From the NCBI RefSeq assembly GCF_020833685.1, contig NZ_JACKZY010000002.1:868001-932000 (forward strand): DNA of 64,000 bases, given 5' to 3'. Below the pieces are notes generated by a model, which worked only from the letters and a program-made list of their open reading frames with translations, had not been told where the DNA came from and did not search any database. Below, in pieces: positions 45,191-53,293 of this stretch (its first letter is position 1; every line of letters begins with the position of its first letter). This DNA comes from Nitratireductor sp. B36 (GTDB lineage Bacteria > Pseudomonadota > Alphaproteobacteria > Rhizobiales > Rhizobiaceae). Both the position numbers and the translations under genes were made by a program.

Positions 45191-45432
45191 AGAAGGCGTC
45201 TCCCGTAGTCCCTGTCTCGGCAGGGACGAGTTGAACGGTTCACGGCCTTATCCAGCGGGTATTGGAGAAAAATCTCAGCCCGGCCCGACAGTGGCGTGCG
45301 CGAAACTGGTACCCACAATGGCATCATGCCTTGTCGCAGGCCCACAGCGACCATTATATAAGTGGCTTGAAGCAGAAGGGAAGGTGCCGAAGCGACTTTG
45401 ATGTGTTTCGGTTGCGGCAGAACGGAAATTCT

Positions 45433-45879
45433 ATGCTGGACGACGTCTACAACGCGAAAATTCTTGGTTTTGCCGGAAATATTCAGCGGATCGGGCGGCT
45501 GGAAGCACCCGATGCTTCTGCGAAGGCACATTCCAAACTTTGCGGTTCGACCGTTCTGATCGATCTCAAGGTCGAAAATGACACGGTTGTCGATTTTGCA
45601 CATGAGGTAAAAGCTTGCGCTCTTGGACAGGCTTCATCTTCGATTATGGCCGCTCATGTGGTGGGAGCGAAGTTTGACGAGTTGCGGCAAGTCCGCGAAC
45701 AGATGTACGCCATGTTGAAAGATGAGGGCGCGCCGCCAGCCGGTCGTTTCGAGGATCTGAAATATCTGGAGCCGGTGCGTGGTTACAAGGCGCGCCATGC
45801 GTCCACGCTGCTGACGTTTGATGCGGTGGTGGATGCCATCGACCAGATCGAAAAGGCGCGTGCCGGCGCTGCCGCCTGA
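45433..45879 (+). CDS. IscU/NifU-type Fe-S scaffold, third cysteine missing
   Basis: The 148-residue protein has the NifU N-terminal domain fold seen in IscU and SufU scaffolds. Cysteines are present in SKLCGSTVLID (Cys about 36) and EVKACALGQASSS (Cys about 60). The third ligand position, where canonical scaffolds have HCS or a similar Cys, reads KARHASTLL, so the cysteine is absent. That makes classical [2Fe-2S] assembly doubtful, though I know such homologs occur beside yidD in rhizobia. The ATG at 45433 is the start; yidD begins five bases after the stop. Confidence 0.82.
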   Translation: MLDDVYNAKILGFAGNIQRIGRLEAPDASAKAHSKLCGSTVLIDLKVENDTVVDFAHEVKACALGQASSSIMAAHVVGAKFDELRQVREQMYAMLKDEGAPPAGRFEDLKYLEPVRGYKARHASTLLTFDAVVDAIDQIEKARAGAAA

Positions 45880-45883
45880 CGTT

Positions 45884-46201
45884 ATGGCAAACGGTGCGCG
45901 GAGCCGAAACTGGCAGGGGCCCTGGCCCAAAACCCCGGGGCGTGTTCTGGGCACGGCTTTGGTGCGGTTCTATCAGCTCACCCTGTCTGGTTTCATTGGC
46001 AATTCCTGCCGGCATCTCCCTACCTGTTCGGAGTACGCCTATGAAGCGATTGCCCGCCATGGCTTGTGGGGTGGCGGCTGGATAGGGCTTTTTCGTCTTG
46101 TTCGCTGCGGGCCGGGTGGTACCCACGGGCTTGATCCGGTGCCCGAACATCTGGATGAGCGTCTGAAATGGTGGGCTCCCTGGCGGTATTGGCGTCTTTA
46201 A
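45884..46201 (+). CDS. yidD: Membrane protein insertion efficiency factor YidD
   Basis: YidD is a small amphipathic protein thought to help YidC insert proteins. The 105-residue product shows the family core YQLTLSGFIGNSCRHLPTCS (about residues 31-50; canonical YQ...P...CR..PTCS), then EYAYEAIARHG and FRLVRCGPGG. The ATG at 45884 lies four bases after the scaffold stop, so the pair is an operon. The usual rpmH-rnpA-yidC context is absent, as is common in this order. Confidence 0.94.
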   Translation: MANGARSRNWQGPWPKTPGRVLGTALVRFYQLTLSGFIGNSCRHLPTCSEYAYEAIARHGLWGGGWIGLFRLVRCGPGGTHGLDPVPEHLDERLKWWAPWRYWRL

Positions 46202-46309
46202 GGTGCCTTACAGGGGTTTACGCTTTCCGCTGATGGCGCTAAACGCCCCTTGCTTACATACACCAAGACCACCCGCGCTCGTTGGCGGGACTGGATAAGG
46301 AGAAGTTTT

Positions 46310-48298
46310 ATGGCCGAGGCCGTTTCCCTCAAATTTCCCGATGGTTCCGTTCGCGACTACGATGCGGCGACGACCGGCGCTGACATCGCTGCCGGCATTT
46401 CCAAGTCACTTGCCAAGAAGTCGGTTGCCTATGCGCTCGATGGCACCGTGCGCGACCTTTCCGACCCTGTCGGCAAGTCAGGCGACATCGAAATCATTAC
46501 CCGTGAGGATCCGCGGGCGCTGGAACTCATTCGGCACGATGCTGCTCATGTGCTGGCCGAGGCCGTACAGGAATTGTGGCCCGGCACGCAGGTGACCATC
46601 GGCCCGGTGATCGAGAACGGCTTCTACTATGATTTCGCCCGCAACGAGCCTTTCACGCCCGAGGACCTGCCGGTCATCGAGAAAAAGATGGCCGAGATCA
46701 TCGCGCGCAACAAGCCTTTCACCAAGGAAGTTTGGTCGCGCGACAAGGCCAAGAAGGTGTTTGCGGAGAAGGGCGAGAGCTACAAGGTTGAACTGATCGA
46801 CGCGATCCCCGAGGATCAGGACGTGAAGATCTATGCGCAGGGCGACTGGTTCGACCTGTGTCGCGGTCCGCACATGGTGTCCACGGGCCAGATCGGCAAG
46901 GCGTTCAAGCTGATGAAGGTGGCCGGCGCCTATTGGCGCGGCGATGCCAACAATCCGATGCTGACGCGCATTTACGGCACAGCCTGGCAGACTCAGGAGG
47001 AGCTCGACCAGTATCTGCATATGCTGGAAGAGGCCGAGAAGCGCGACCATCGCCGCCTTGGTCGCGAGATGGACCTGTTCCATTTCCAGGAAGAGGGGCC
47101 GGGCGTCGTCTTCTGGCACTCCAAGGGCTGGCGCATGTTCCAGAACCTCGTCAGCTATATGCGTCGCAGGCTTGCCAGCGATGGCTATGATGAGGTCAAC
47201 GCGCCGCAGGTGCTCGACAAGAGCCTCTGGGAGACGTCTGGCCACTGGGGCTGGTACAAGGAGAACATGTTCAAGGTTGAGTGCGCCGATGACGAGGCGG
47301 AAGACACCCGTACCTTCGCGCTGAAGCCGATGAACTGTCCCGGCCATGTGCAGATATTCAAGCACGGCCTGAAATCCTATCGTGACCTGCCGATCAGGCT
47401 CGCCGAATTCGGCAATGTGCACCGCTATGAGCCATCTGGCGCGTTGCACGGGCTGATGCGTGTGCGCGGCTTCACGCAGGACGATGCCCACATCTTCTGC
47501 ACGGAAGAGCAGCTTGCGGCCGAGTGCCTGAAGATCAACGACTTGATTCTCTCCACCTATGCTGATTTCGGCTTTGAGGAGATCACTGTCTACTTCTCCA
47601 CGCGGCCGGAAAAACGCGTCGGCTCCGATGCGCTATGGGATCATGCCGAAGAGATCATGAGCAAGGTGCTGGTGCAGATTGCCGAACAGTCGGGCGGGCG
47701 CATCAAGACCGCGATCAATCCCGGCGATGGCGCATTCTACGGTCCGAAGTTCGACTATGTGCTGAAGGATGCCATTGGCCGCCAGTGGCAATGCGGAACG
47801 ACCCAGATCGACTTCAACCTGCCGGAGCGCTTTGGCGCGTTCTATATCGATCAGGATTCAGAGAAGAAGCAGCCGGTTATGGTGCATCGCGCCATCTGTG
47901 GTTCGATGGAACGCTTCCTTGGCATTCTGATCGAAAACTATGCCGGACATTTCCCGCTCTGGTTTGCGCCGGTGCAGGTGGTGGTGGCGACGATCACCTC
48001 CGACGCCGATGATTATGCGCTGAAAGTGACGGAGACGCTGAAGGAGGCTGGGCTTCTGGCTGAGGCGGATCTGCGTAACGAGAAGATCAACTACAAGGTC
48101 CGCGAGCATTCGCTGGCCAAGGTTCCGGTCATTCTGGTGTGCGGCAAGCGCGAGGCGGAGGAGGGCACGGTCAACATCCGTCGTCTGGGCAGCCGCGATC
48201 AAGCCTCCATGTCGCTGACCGACGTGACCGCGATACTTTCAGAAGAGGCAACACCGCCCGATCTCAAGCGGAAGGCTGCAAAGGTGCCTGCGGCCTGA
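46310..48298 (+). CDS. thrS: Threonyl-tRNA synthetase
   Basis: ThrS charges tRNA-Thr and edits seryl-tRNA. The 662-residue length is normal. Domains in order are TGS (about 1-62), the editing domain with the HDAAH motif (about residues 78-82), the class II catalytic core with [10 protein letters not shown] (about 343-352) and [21 protein letters not shown] (given as [10 protein letters not shown] and [10 protein letters not shown]), and the C-terminal anticodon-binding domain. The ATG at 46310 follows AAGGAG; an upstream in-frame ATG would place codons over that site. A perfect terminator follows. Confidence 0.97.
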   Translation: MAEAVSLKFPDGSVRDYDAATTGADIAAGISKSLAKKSVAYALDGTVRDLSDPVGKSGDIEIITREDPRALELIRHDAAHVLAEAVQELWPGTQVTIGPVIENGFYYDFARNEPFTPEDLPVIEKKMAEIIARNKPFTKEVWSRDKAKKVFAEKGESYKVELIDAIPEDQDVKIYAQGDWFDLCRGPHMVSTGQIGKAFKLMKVAGAYWRGDANNPMLTRIYGTAWQTQEELDQYLHMLEEAEKRDHRRLGREMDLFHFQEEGPGVVFWHSKGWRMFQNLVSYMRRRLASDGYDEVNAPQVLDKSLWETSGHWGWYKENMFKVECADDEAEDTRTFALKPMNCPGHVQIFKHGLKSYRDLPIRLAEFGNVHRYEPSGALHGLMRVRGFTQDDAHIFCTEEQLAAECLKINDLILSTYADFGFEEITVYFSTRPEKRVGSDALWDHAEEIMSKVLVQIAEQSGGRIKTAINPGDGAFYGPKFDYVLKDAIGRQWQCGTTQIDFNLPERFGAFYIDQDSEKKQPVMVHRAICGSMERFLGILIENYAGHFPLWFAPVQVVVATITSDADDYALKVTETLKEAGLLAEADLRNEKINYKVREHSLAKVPVILVCGKREAEEGTVNIRRLGSRDQASMSLTDVTAILSEEATPPDLKRKAAKVPAA

Positions 48299-48320
48299 CG
48301 GCGTTCAATGCCTCATTCGG

Positions 48321-48348
48321 AAAAAGCCGCGCCGATGCGCGGCTTTTT
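48321..48348. terminator. Bidirectional terminator after thrS
   Basis: AAAAAGCCGCGC-CGAT-GCGCGGCTTTTT is a perfect 12-bp stem with A and T runs, so it works in both directions. It separates thrS from the convergent exported protein gene. Confidence 0.95.
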
Positions 48349-48367
48349 CATCTGAGGCGGAAGCAAA

Positions 48368-49342
48368 TCAATCTGGAAACTGATTGCGCGTATCGAGCAG
48401 GTCTGTGGGGAGGAGTTCAACGTCCTGATTGCGACCGGGGACGACCGAGAAATCGCGTTGGTAGATTCGGTCACGGTTTTTGGCGACGATGGTATAGTCC
48501 CCCTCCGCTAGCACCATGGATGCATAGGCACTGACCGTTTCATACACGATTTCGCCTGTGTCGGTGAGCACCGACCAGGCGGTGTCGGCAATGGCTTCGC
48601 CACCGCGTTCGCGCACGAGCTTCATGGTGAGGTCGGCGGCCCGGTGCTCGACTGTCGCTTCAGTGAGCTTGCCAGCTTCGACACGGATATCGGAGCGGAT
48701 CACGGCATTCATGGCGCCATACTTGGCGACGACGTGATATGTGCCGGCATTGAGACGCACGATGCTGCCAGGCTGAACGTCGGGGAGAATCAGCGTACCG
48801 TCTCCGATGTTGTCTTCACCGGCCTCGTAGATTGAAAAGCGAAGCTGATTCTGCGGAATCCTCACGCCGCCGGGAAGGATTGCATTCAGTTTCAGGCCAC
48901 CCGCGTCAAGGAACAGGTCCTCACGCATCGGTTCCCGCCCGACCGTGATGCGCTTGGTGACACCGGCGCGACCGTAGGCAGCGTGTACCAGATAGCTCCC
49001 CGGGGCGAGCTGGAAAACCGTGTTGCCGCCACGGGCGGTGGCCACCAGTGGGAGCTTCTCATCTGCGCCTGGCTGCGTCCCAAAAATACGCCAAACAAGC
49101 CCATTCGGGATCTCCTCGCCACCCTCATTCAGGTGAGCGACAAGAGTGACCTCGCCAGTCTCGGCGATGGCCAAGGCATTATCCACTGAAGCAGGAGCAT
49201 AATTGTTGAGGCCCGGCAGGCGCAGACCATCCACTGCATTTGCCCCATCTTCCTGCGCATGAGCGGGAAACGCCATCAGGGGAGAAGCACACAGGGCGAA
49301 ACAGGAGAGTATCGATCTTAAAGGACTGCGCATGCCTGACAT
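48368..49342 (-). CDS. Exported protein of three beta-rich repeats, unknown function
   Basis: I do not recognise a named family. The product of about 324 residues has a signal peptide ending near FPAHAQ and then three repeats of roughly 85-100 residues. Each ends with an aligned unit: LAPGSYLVHAAYGRAGV, LNAGTYHVVAKYGAMNA, and LAEGDYTIVAKNRDRIY. These look like carboxypeptidase-regulatory/Ig-like beta-sandwich domains that could bind envelope partners. The start could be 49342 or 49333 (second ATG); a TTG at 49411 is less likely. It is a single minus-strand gene. Confidence 0.75.
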   Translation of the reverse strand: MSGMRSPLRSILSCFALCASPLMAFPAHAQEDGANAVDGLRLPGLNNYAPASVDNALAIAETGEVTLVAHLNEGGEEIPNGLVWRIFGTQPGADEKLPLVATARGGNTVFQLAPGSYLVHAAYGRAGVTKRITVGREPMREDLFLDAGGLKLNAILPGGVRIPQNQLRFSIYEAGEDNIGDGTLILPDVQPGSIVRLNAGTYHVVAKYGAMNAVIRSDIRVEAGKLTEATVEHRAADLTMKLVRERGGEAIADTAWSVLTDTGEIVYETVSAYASMVLAEGDYTIVAKNRDRIYQRDFSVVPGRNQDVELLPTDLLDTRNQFPD

Positions 49343-49458
49343 GAAGCCCAAGGCGGTGGCAATTTCAAGGCGATTGTGCGATCTGAATTCCACGAAAGAA
49401 AGCTTTCGCAAAACATTCTGCCTGAGTCAGGCCTTTTTATCCTACAGGAGACAGACAA

Positions 49459-50043
49459 TTGCACCCATCCGTGCTTGATTTCATGCTTGCGCGCCGCTCG
49501 ACGCCGGTGAAAGATCTTGCGGAACCAGCGCCGTCCGACAAGGAAATCGAGACCATATTGAAGGTGGCCTCGCGTGTGCCAGATCATGGCCGGTTAACAC
49601 CGTGGCGTTTCATTCTTTATCGGGGCGACGCCAGAAAGCAGGTGGGTGAGGCCTTGGCCGCACGTGCCATGGAGCGGGAACACAACCTCCCGGAGGCGCG
49701 GATCGAGCAGGAACGGACCCGGTTTTCGCGCGCACCCCTGGTGATTGGCGTGGTGTGCGTTCCCAAAGAGAGCCCGACGATCCCCGAGTGGGAGATGTTC
49801 CTCTCCGGTGGCATGGCTGCAATGAACCTGATGATTGCCGCCAACGCTCTGGGCTACGGCACCAATCTCATTACAAACTGGTATTCGGATGATGCCGAAG
49901 GTCGCCGCATATTGGGGCTCGCGCCGCAGGAGCGTGTGGTTGGATTTGTTCACATCGGCTCTTTTGACGGTGAGCTTCTAGAACGTCCGCGCCCGGAGCT
50001 TGATGATATCGTCTCCGAGTACAGCGGACCGTGGGAGGAATGA
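49459..50043 (+). CDS. Nitroreductase-family flavoprotein (YdjA-like)
   Basis: The 194-residue product belongs to the FMN-dependent nitroreductase fold. Visible are the N-terminal FMN phosphate region LARRSTPVKDL, RVPDHGRLTPWRFILY (about residues 39-54), and GGMAAMNLMIAANALGYGTN (about 117-136), which covers the helix and cap. Its natural substrate is unknown. The start is TTG at 49459 with AGGAG eight bases upstream and no ATG in reach. Its stop overlaps the next flavoprotein gene start, so they are co-translated. Confidence 0.9.
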   Translation: MHPSVLDFMLARRSTPVKDLAEPAPSDKEIETILKVASRVPDHGRLTPWRFILYRGDARKQVGEALAARAMEREHNLPEARIEQERTRFSRAPLVIGVVCVPKESPTIPEWEMFLSGGMAAMNLMIAANALGYGTNLITNWYSDDAEGRRILGLAPQERVVGFVHIGSFDGELLERPRPELDDIVSEYSGPWEE

Positions 50044-50651
50044 TGTTTTACGAACCATCCAAGGGCCATGGGCTACCGCACGACCCGTTCAAGGCCATCG
50101 TGTCGCCGCGCCCGATTGGCTGGATTTCCACGCTCTCTCAAGAGGGAGTTGCCAATCTCGCTCCATATTCCTTCTTCAATGCGATCTCGTCCAATCCGCA
50201 TTTGGTCTTCTTTTCCTCGGAAGGGGCAAAGGACAGCGCTACCCACGCCGAAGAGAGCGGCGAGTTTGTCGTCAATCTGGCCAGCAAACATCTCGCCGAA
50301 CAACTGAACGCCAGTTCGGTGGATGCGCCGCGTGGTGTCAACGAATTTGCATTTGCCGGTCTCACGGAAGCTCCCTCAAAGCTTGTAAAGCCGCCGCGCG
50401 TGGGTGAATGCCATGCGGCGCTTGAATGCAAGGTGACCGAGGTGAGGCGTCCGCTGGGTCTCGGTGGGGCACCGGCGGGCGTGATTGTTGTTACCGGTGA
50501 AGTGGTTGGCGTGTATATCAGCGAGGCGGTGTTGAAGGATGGCCAGTTCGATGCTGTCGCTGCAAGCAATCTCGCGCGTCTCGGCTATCGCGATTATGCG
50601 GCGATCACCGAGACTTTCGAGATGACACGGCCGCAATGGAAGGGCGACTGA
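50043..50651 (+). CDS. Flavin reductase-like FMN-binding protein
   Basis: The 202-residue protein has the split beta-barrel of the flavin reductase family. Indicators are VSPRPIGWISTLSQEGVANL (about residues 20-39), APYSFFNAISSNP and the FVVNLASKHLAEQ helix. It may reduce FMN for a partner or act as an oxidase subunit; pairing with the upstream nitroreductase is suggestive. ATG codons at 50040 and 50043 both follow GGGAGG and overlap the previous stop; 50043 is better spaced. Confidence 0.85.
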   Translation: MFYEPSKGHGLPHDPFKAIVSPRPIGWISTLSQEGVANLAPYSFFNAISSNPHLVFFSSEGAKDSATHAEESGEFVVNLASKHLAEQLNASSVDAPRGVNEFAFAGLTEAPSKLVKPPRVGECHAALECKVTEVRRPLGLGGAPAGVIVVTGEVVGVYISEAVLKDGQFDAVAASNLARLGYRDYAAITETFEMTRPQWKGD

Positions 50652-50661
50652 ACCCCTTCGG

Positions 50662-51540
50662 TCAATCCTCAGAAACCGCAGCGGCGCGTTCAAGAACACG
50701 CTGGGCAAGGGCGAGGTGCGGGCGATCATACATTCGCCCGCCAATGTTCACCACGCCTGCATCGCCCGCGGCGGAAAATGCCTTCACCACCGCGCGCGCG
50801 TCCTCTATCTCCCGAGCGGAGGGCGTAAAAATGGTATTGATGGGCTCGATCTGGGCCGGATGAATGGCCATCTTGGCGACGAAACCATCACGGGCAGCGG
50901 TGTGGCATTCTCTCTCAAATGTTTCTGTGTCGGAAAAATTGGGGAATACCGTGTCAACGGCTGGAACGCCCGCTGCGGCTGCGGCCAGAAGCGTCATGCT
51001 GCGCGCGAGCTGGAAGAGTGATGTATAGCTTCCGTCTTCGTGGCGCGCTGTGAGCGCGCCAATATGCGCGGAAAGATCTTCGGCTCCCCAGGTCAGTCCG
51101 CAGAGACGCGGGCTGCAATTGCGGTAGCTGGCGGCATTCAGAACGCCAAGGGCAGTTTCCGTGATGATCGGGAGAATGCGTGTTCTGCCGTCCTCAATTC
51201 CGTTTTCTGCTTCGTGGACGCGTAGCATCGTTGCGAGACGTGCCACGTCGTCTCCGCCTTCGGCCTTCGGGAGCATGATGCCATCCGGTTTTCCCTTCAT
51301 GATCCCGTCGAGGTCATCATTGGTGAAACCGGAGGACAGGTCGTTTACCCGCACAAAAAGCCGAGCTTTTGTGCGGGCTCGTGCGTGCTCCAGAAACGCG
51401 GCCGTGACGCGACGTGCTTCTTCCTTCTTGTGGAGACCGACTGAATCTTCCAGATCAACAATCAGAACGTCGCTTGATCCGTGCAAAGCCTTTTCGAGCT
51501 TGCGTTCAGAATCGCCTGGAACAAAGAGCAGCGAGCGCAT
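50662..51540 (-). CDS. HpcH/HpaI-family CoA ester lyase (citrate lyase beta-like)
   Basis: This TIM-barrel enzyme probably cleaves a malyl-CoA-, citramalyl-CoA- or related ester. The 292-residue product begins MRSLLFVPGDSERKLEKAL, typical for the family. Active-site features are LIVDLEDSV (about residues 28-36), RVNDLSSGF, and GIMLPKAEGGDD (about 90-101), followed by MAIHPAQIEPIN near 245. The ATG at 51540 lies two bases after the stop of the MaoC gene, which suggests a two-step hydration-cleavage module. Substrate is not fixed by sequence. Confidence 0.87.
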   Translation of the reverse strand: MRSLLFVPGDSERKLEKALHGSSDVLIVDLEDSVGLHKKEEARRVTAAFLEHARARTKARLFVRVNDLSSGFTNDDLDGIMKGKPDGIMLPKAEGGDDVARLATMLRVHEAENGIEDGRTRILPIITETALGVLNAASYRNCSPRLCGLTWGAEDLSAHIGALTARHEDGSYTSLFQLARSMTLLAAAAAGVPAVDTVFPNFSDTETFERECHTAARDGFVAKMAIHPAQIEPINTIFTPSAREIEDARAVVKAFSAAGDAGVVNIGGRMYDRPHLALAQRVLERAAAVSED

Positions 51541-51542
51541 GT

Positions 51543-51998
51543 TCAAGCGCTCTTTTTCTTGAGGATCATCGCCTGGCGCAGGCAGCGGGCCACCAGTTTG
51601 TCATTCTGATTGAAAGCCCGATGCTCGAATTCCACGATGCCTCGATCGGGCTTAGATTTGGATTCGCGCACCGACTTCACCTCCGTCTCGACACGGATCG
51701 TGTCGCCGTGGAACACCGGGTTCGGGAAGTTGGTTTCGGTCATTCCAAGGTTGGCCACGGTGGTGCCGAGCGTTGTGTCGTGTACCGAGATGCCGATCAT
51801 CAGACCGAGGGTGAAGAGTGAGTTGACCAACGGCTTGCCCCACTCGGTCTTCTCTGCAAAATCGAAATCGATGTGAAGCGGCTGAGGGTTCAGCGTCATG
51901 GTTGAAAACAACATGTTGTCGCTTTCGGTAACGCTTTTGCGCAGGGTGTGTTGAAACACCTGTCCTGGCTGGAATTCCTCAAGATAAAGGCCCGCCAT
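51543..51998 (-). CDS. MaoC-like dehydratase (hotdog fold)
   Basis: The 151-residue single-domain protein has the MaoC catalytic pattern: TLNPQPLHIDFDFAEKTEWG (about residues 35-54) contains the Asn/His pair, and the PLVNSLFTLGLMIG helix follows. It likely hydrates or dehydrates a CoA ester. GGAGGA precedes the ATG at 51998 at five bases, so the alternative start six codons upstream is not needed. It is the first gene of a pair with the CoA ester lyase; in ethylmalonyl-CoA or itaconate pathways similar pairs occur. Confidence 0.87.
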   Translation of the reverse strand: MAGLYLEEFQPGQVFQHTLRKSVTESDNMLFSTMTLNPQPLHIDFDFAEKTEWGKPLVNSLFTLGLMIGISVHDTTLGTTVANLGMTETNFPNPVFHGDTIRVETEVKSVRESKSKPDRGIVEFEHRAFNQNDKLVARCLRQAMILKKKSA

Positions 51999-52134
51999 AG
52001 GGCTCCTCCCGTCCAAAGGATGATCTGTCTCTTGATAGGGGCGGCGGCGGCGGGCTGCAAGTCGCTCTTATGGTAAACGTTTCCTATACGAATTCACGCT
52101 AGGTTTGCTTCAGACAGGGCGGGAGTGTGACTTC

Positions 52135-53280
52135 GTGCAAGTGGTTCAGCATTTTCTCAAGTGGACGCAGACGGCAAAGGTGTCCGAACGCGCAGGAGCA
52201 GCAGCAGCCCTCGCCAGAGCCTATCTCGAGGGAGAGCTGCCGTTCGAGGATCGCTACGCGGCAGAGGCCGCACTGACGGCTTTGCTTGACGATCCATCTT
52301 CCAAGGTGCGCTTCGCGCTGGCAGAGGCGCTTTCCATGAGCAGGCACGCGCCCGTGCAGGTGGTGGCGGCTCTGGCGTCTGATCAGCCGGACGTCGCTGC
52401 GCCAATCCTGGCGCGCTCTCCGGTTCTGTCCGACACTGATCTCATTGATCGGGTCGCGGACGAAAGAGTGGCAACCCAATGCCTCATCGCGCGGCGCGCG
52501 CATCTGAGTATGAGTGTGTCTGCCGCCATAGCGGAGGTGGGGGCTCTCGAGGCTTGTATAGCTTTGGCGGAAAATTCGAGCGCGGACATTGCGGCCGTGA
52601 GTTTTCGCCGCATGATCGAACGCCACGGAAACGATGCGCGTTTGCGGGAAAGACTGGCCGGGGACCCGCGTTTGCCCTCGGATTGCCGCCACGTGCTCTT
52701 GCGACAGTTGGGAGAAGCCTTGCGGGACGCTCCTTTAGTGCGAGCGCTGGTGGGCGCGGCGCGTGCTGAAAAGCTCACCAAGGATGCCTGTATTCGCGCT
52801 TCGCTCACGCTGATCGAGACCCTCGACGCTGATGAACACGGGGCTATGGTTGAGCATCTTCGCATCCAGGGGGAATTGACGACCAGTTTCATCGTGCGAC
52901 TTGTGGCCCATGGAAAGATCGATTTTTTTGGCCATGTCCTTATGTCATTGACAGGAGAGTCCCTGGCAAGGATCGGGGGGCTTCTGGTAAGTGGACGCGA
53001 TCTACCGCTGGCCGCTCTTTTCAAAAAAGCAGGTCTTGCAAAGCCTGTTCATGCACCGATCATCCGAGCTTTGGCCGTATGGCGTGACGTCGCGCTCGGT
53101 AAGCGGATAGCAGGCGCTCAGGAGGTTTCGTGGCTGATGCTTGAGAGCATTGGAGCCACGCCGGGGCAGGATGGACCTGCAGCGGATGCCGCAGAACTGG
53201 CCGGATTGTTGCGGTCCATTCACCTAGACGCCTTGCGCGAGAATGCGCGTATTCAAGCACAGGCGATCGCAGCCGCCTGA
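52135..53280 (+). CDS. DUF2336 domain-containing protein
   Basis: The 381-residue cytoplasmic protein is almost entirely helical. The N-terminal half has short HEAT-like repeats (FEDRYAAEAALTALLDDPSS, KVRFALAEALSMSRHAP, DVAAPILARSPVLSDTDLI), which fits the DUF2336 family. The role is unknown. GTG at 52135 with GGGAG nine bases upstream is my start choice (MQVVQHFLKW); a TTG at 52105 is an alternative. It converges on parE with only 13 bases between stops. Confidence 0.8.
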   Translation: MQVVQHFLKWTQTAKVSERAGAAAALARAYLEGELPFEDRYAAEAALTALLDDPSSKVRFALAEALSMSRHAPVQVVAALASDQPDVAAPILARSPVLSDTDLIDRVADERVATQCLIARRAHLSMSVSAAIAEVGALEACIALAENSSADIAAVSFRRMIERHGNDARLRERLAGDPRLPSDCRHVLLRQLGEALRDAPLVRALVGAARAEKLTKDACIRASLTLIETLDADEHGAMVEHLRIQGELTTSFIVRLVAHGKIDFFGHVLMSLTGESLARIGGLLVSGRDLPLAALFKKAGLAKPVHAPIIRALAVWRDVALGKRIAGAQEVSWLMLESIGATPGQDGPAADAAELAGLLRSIHLDALRENARIQAQAIAAA

Positions 53281-53293
53281 AGAAGCCGGCAGA

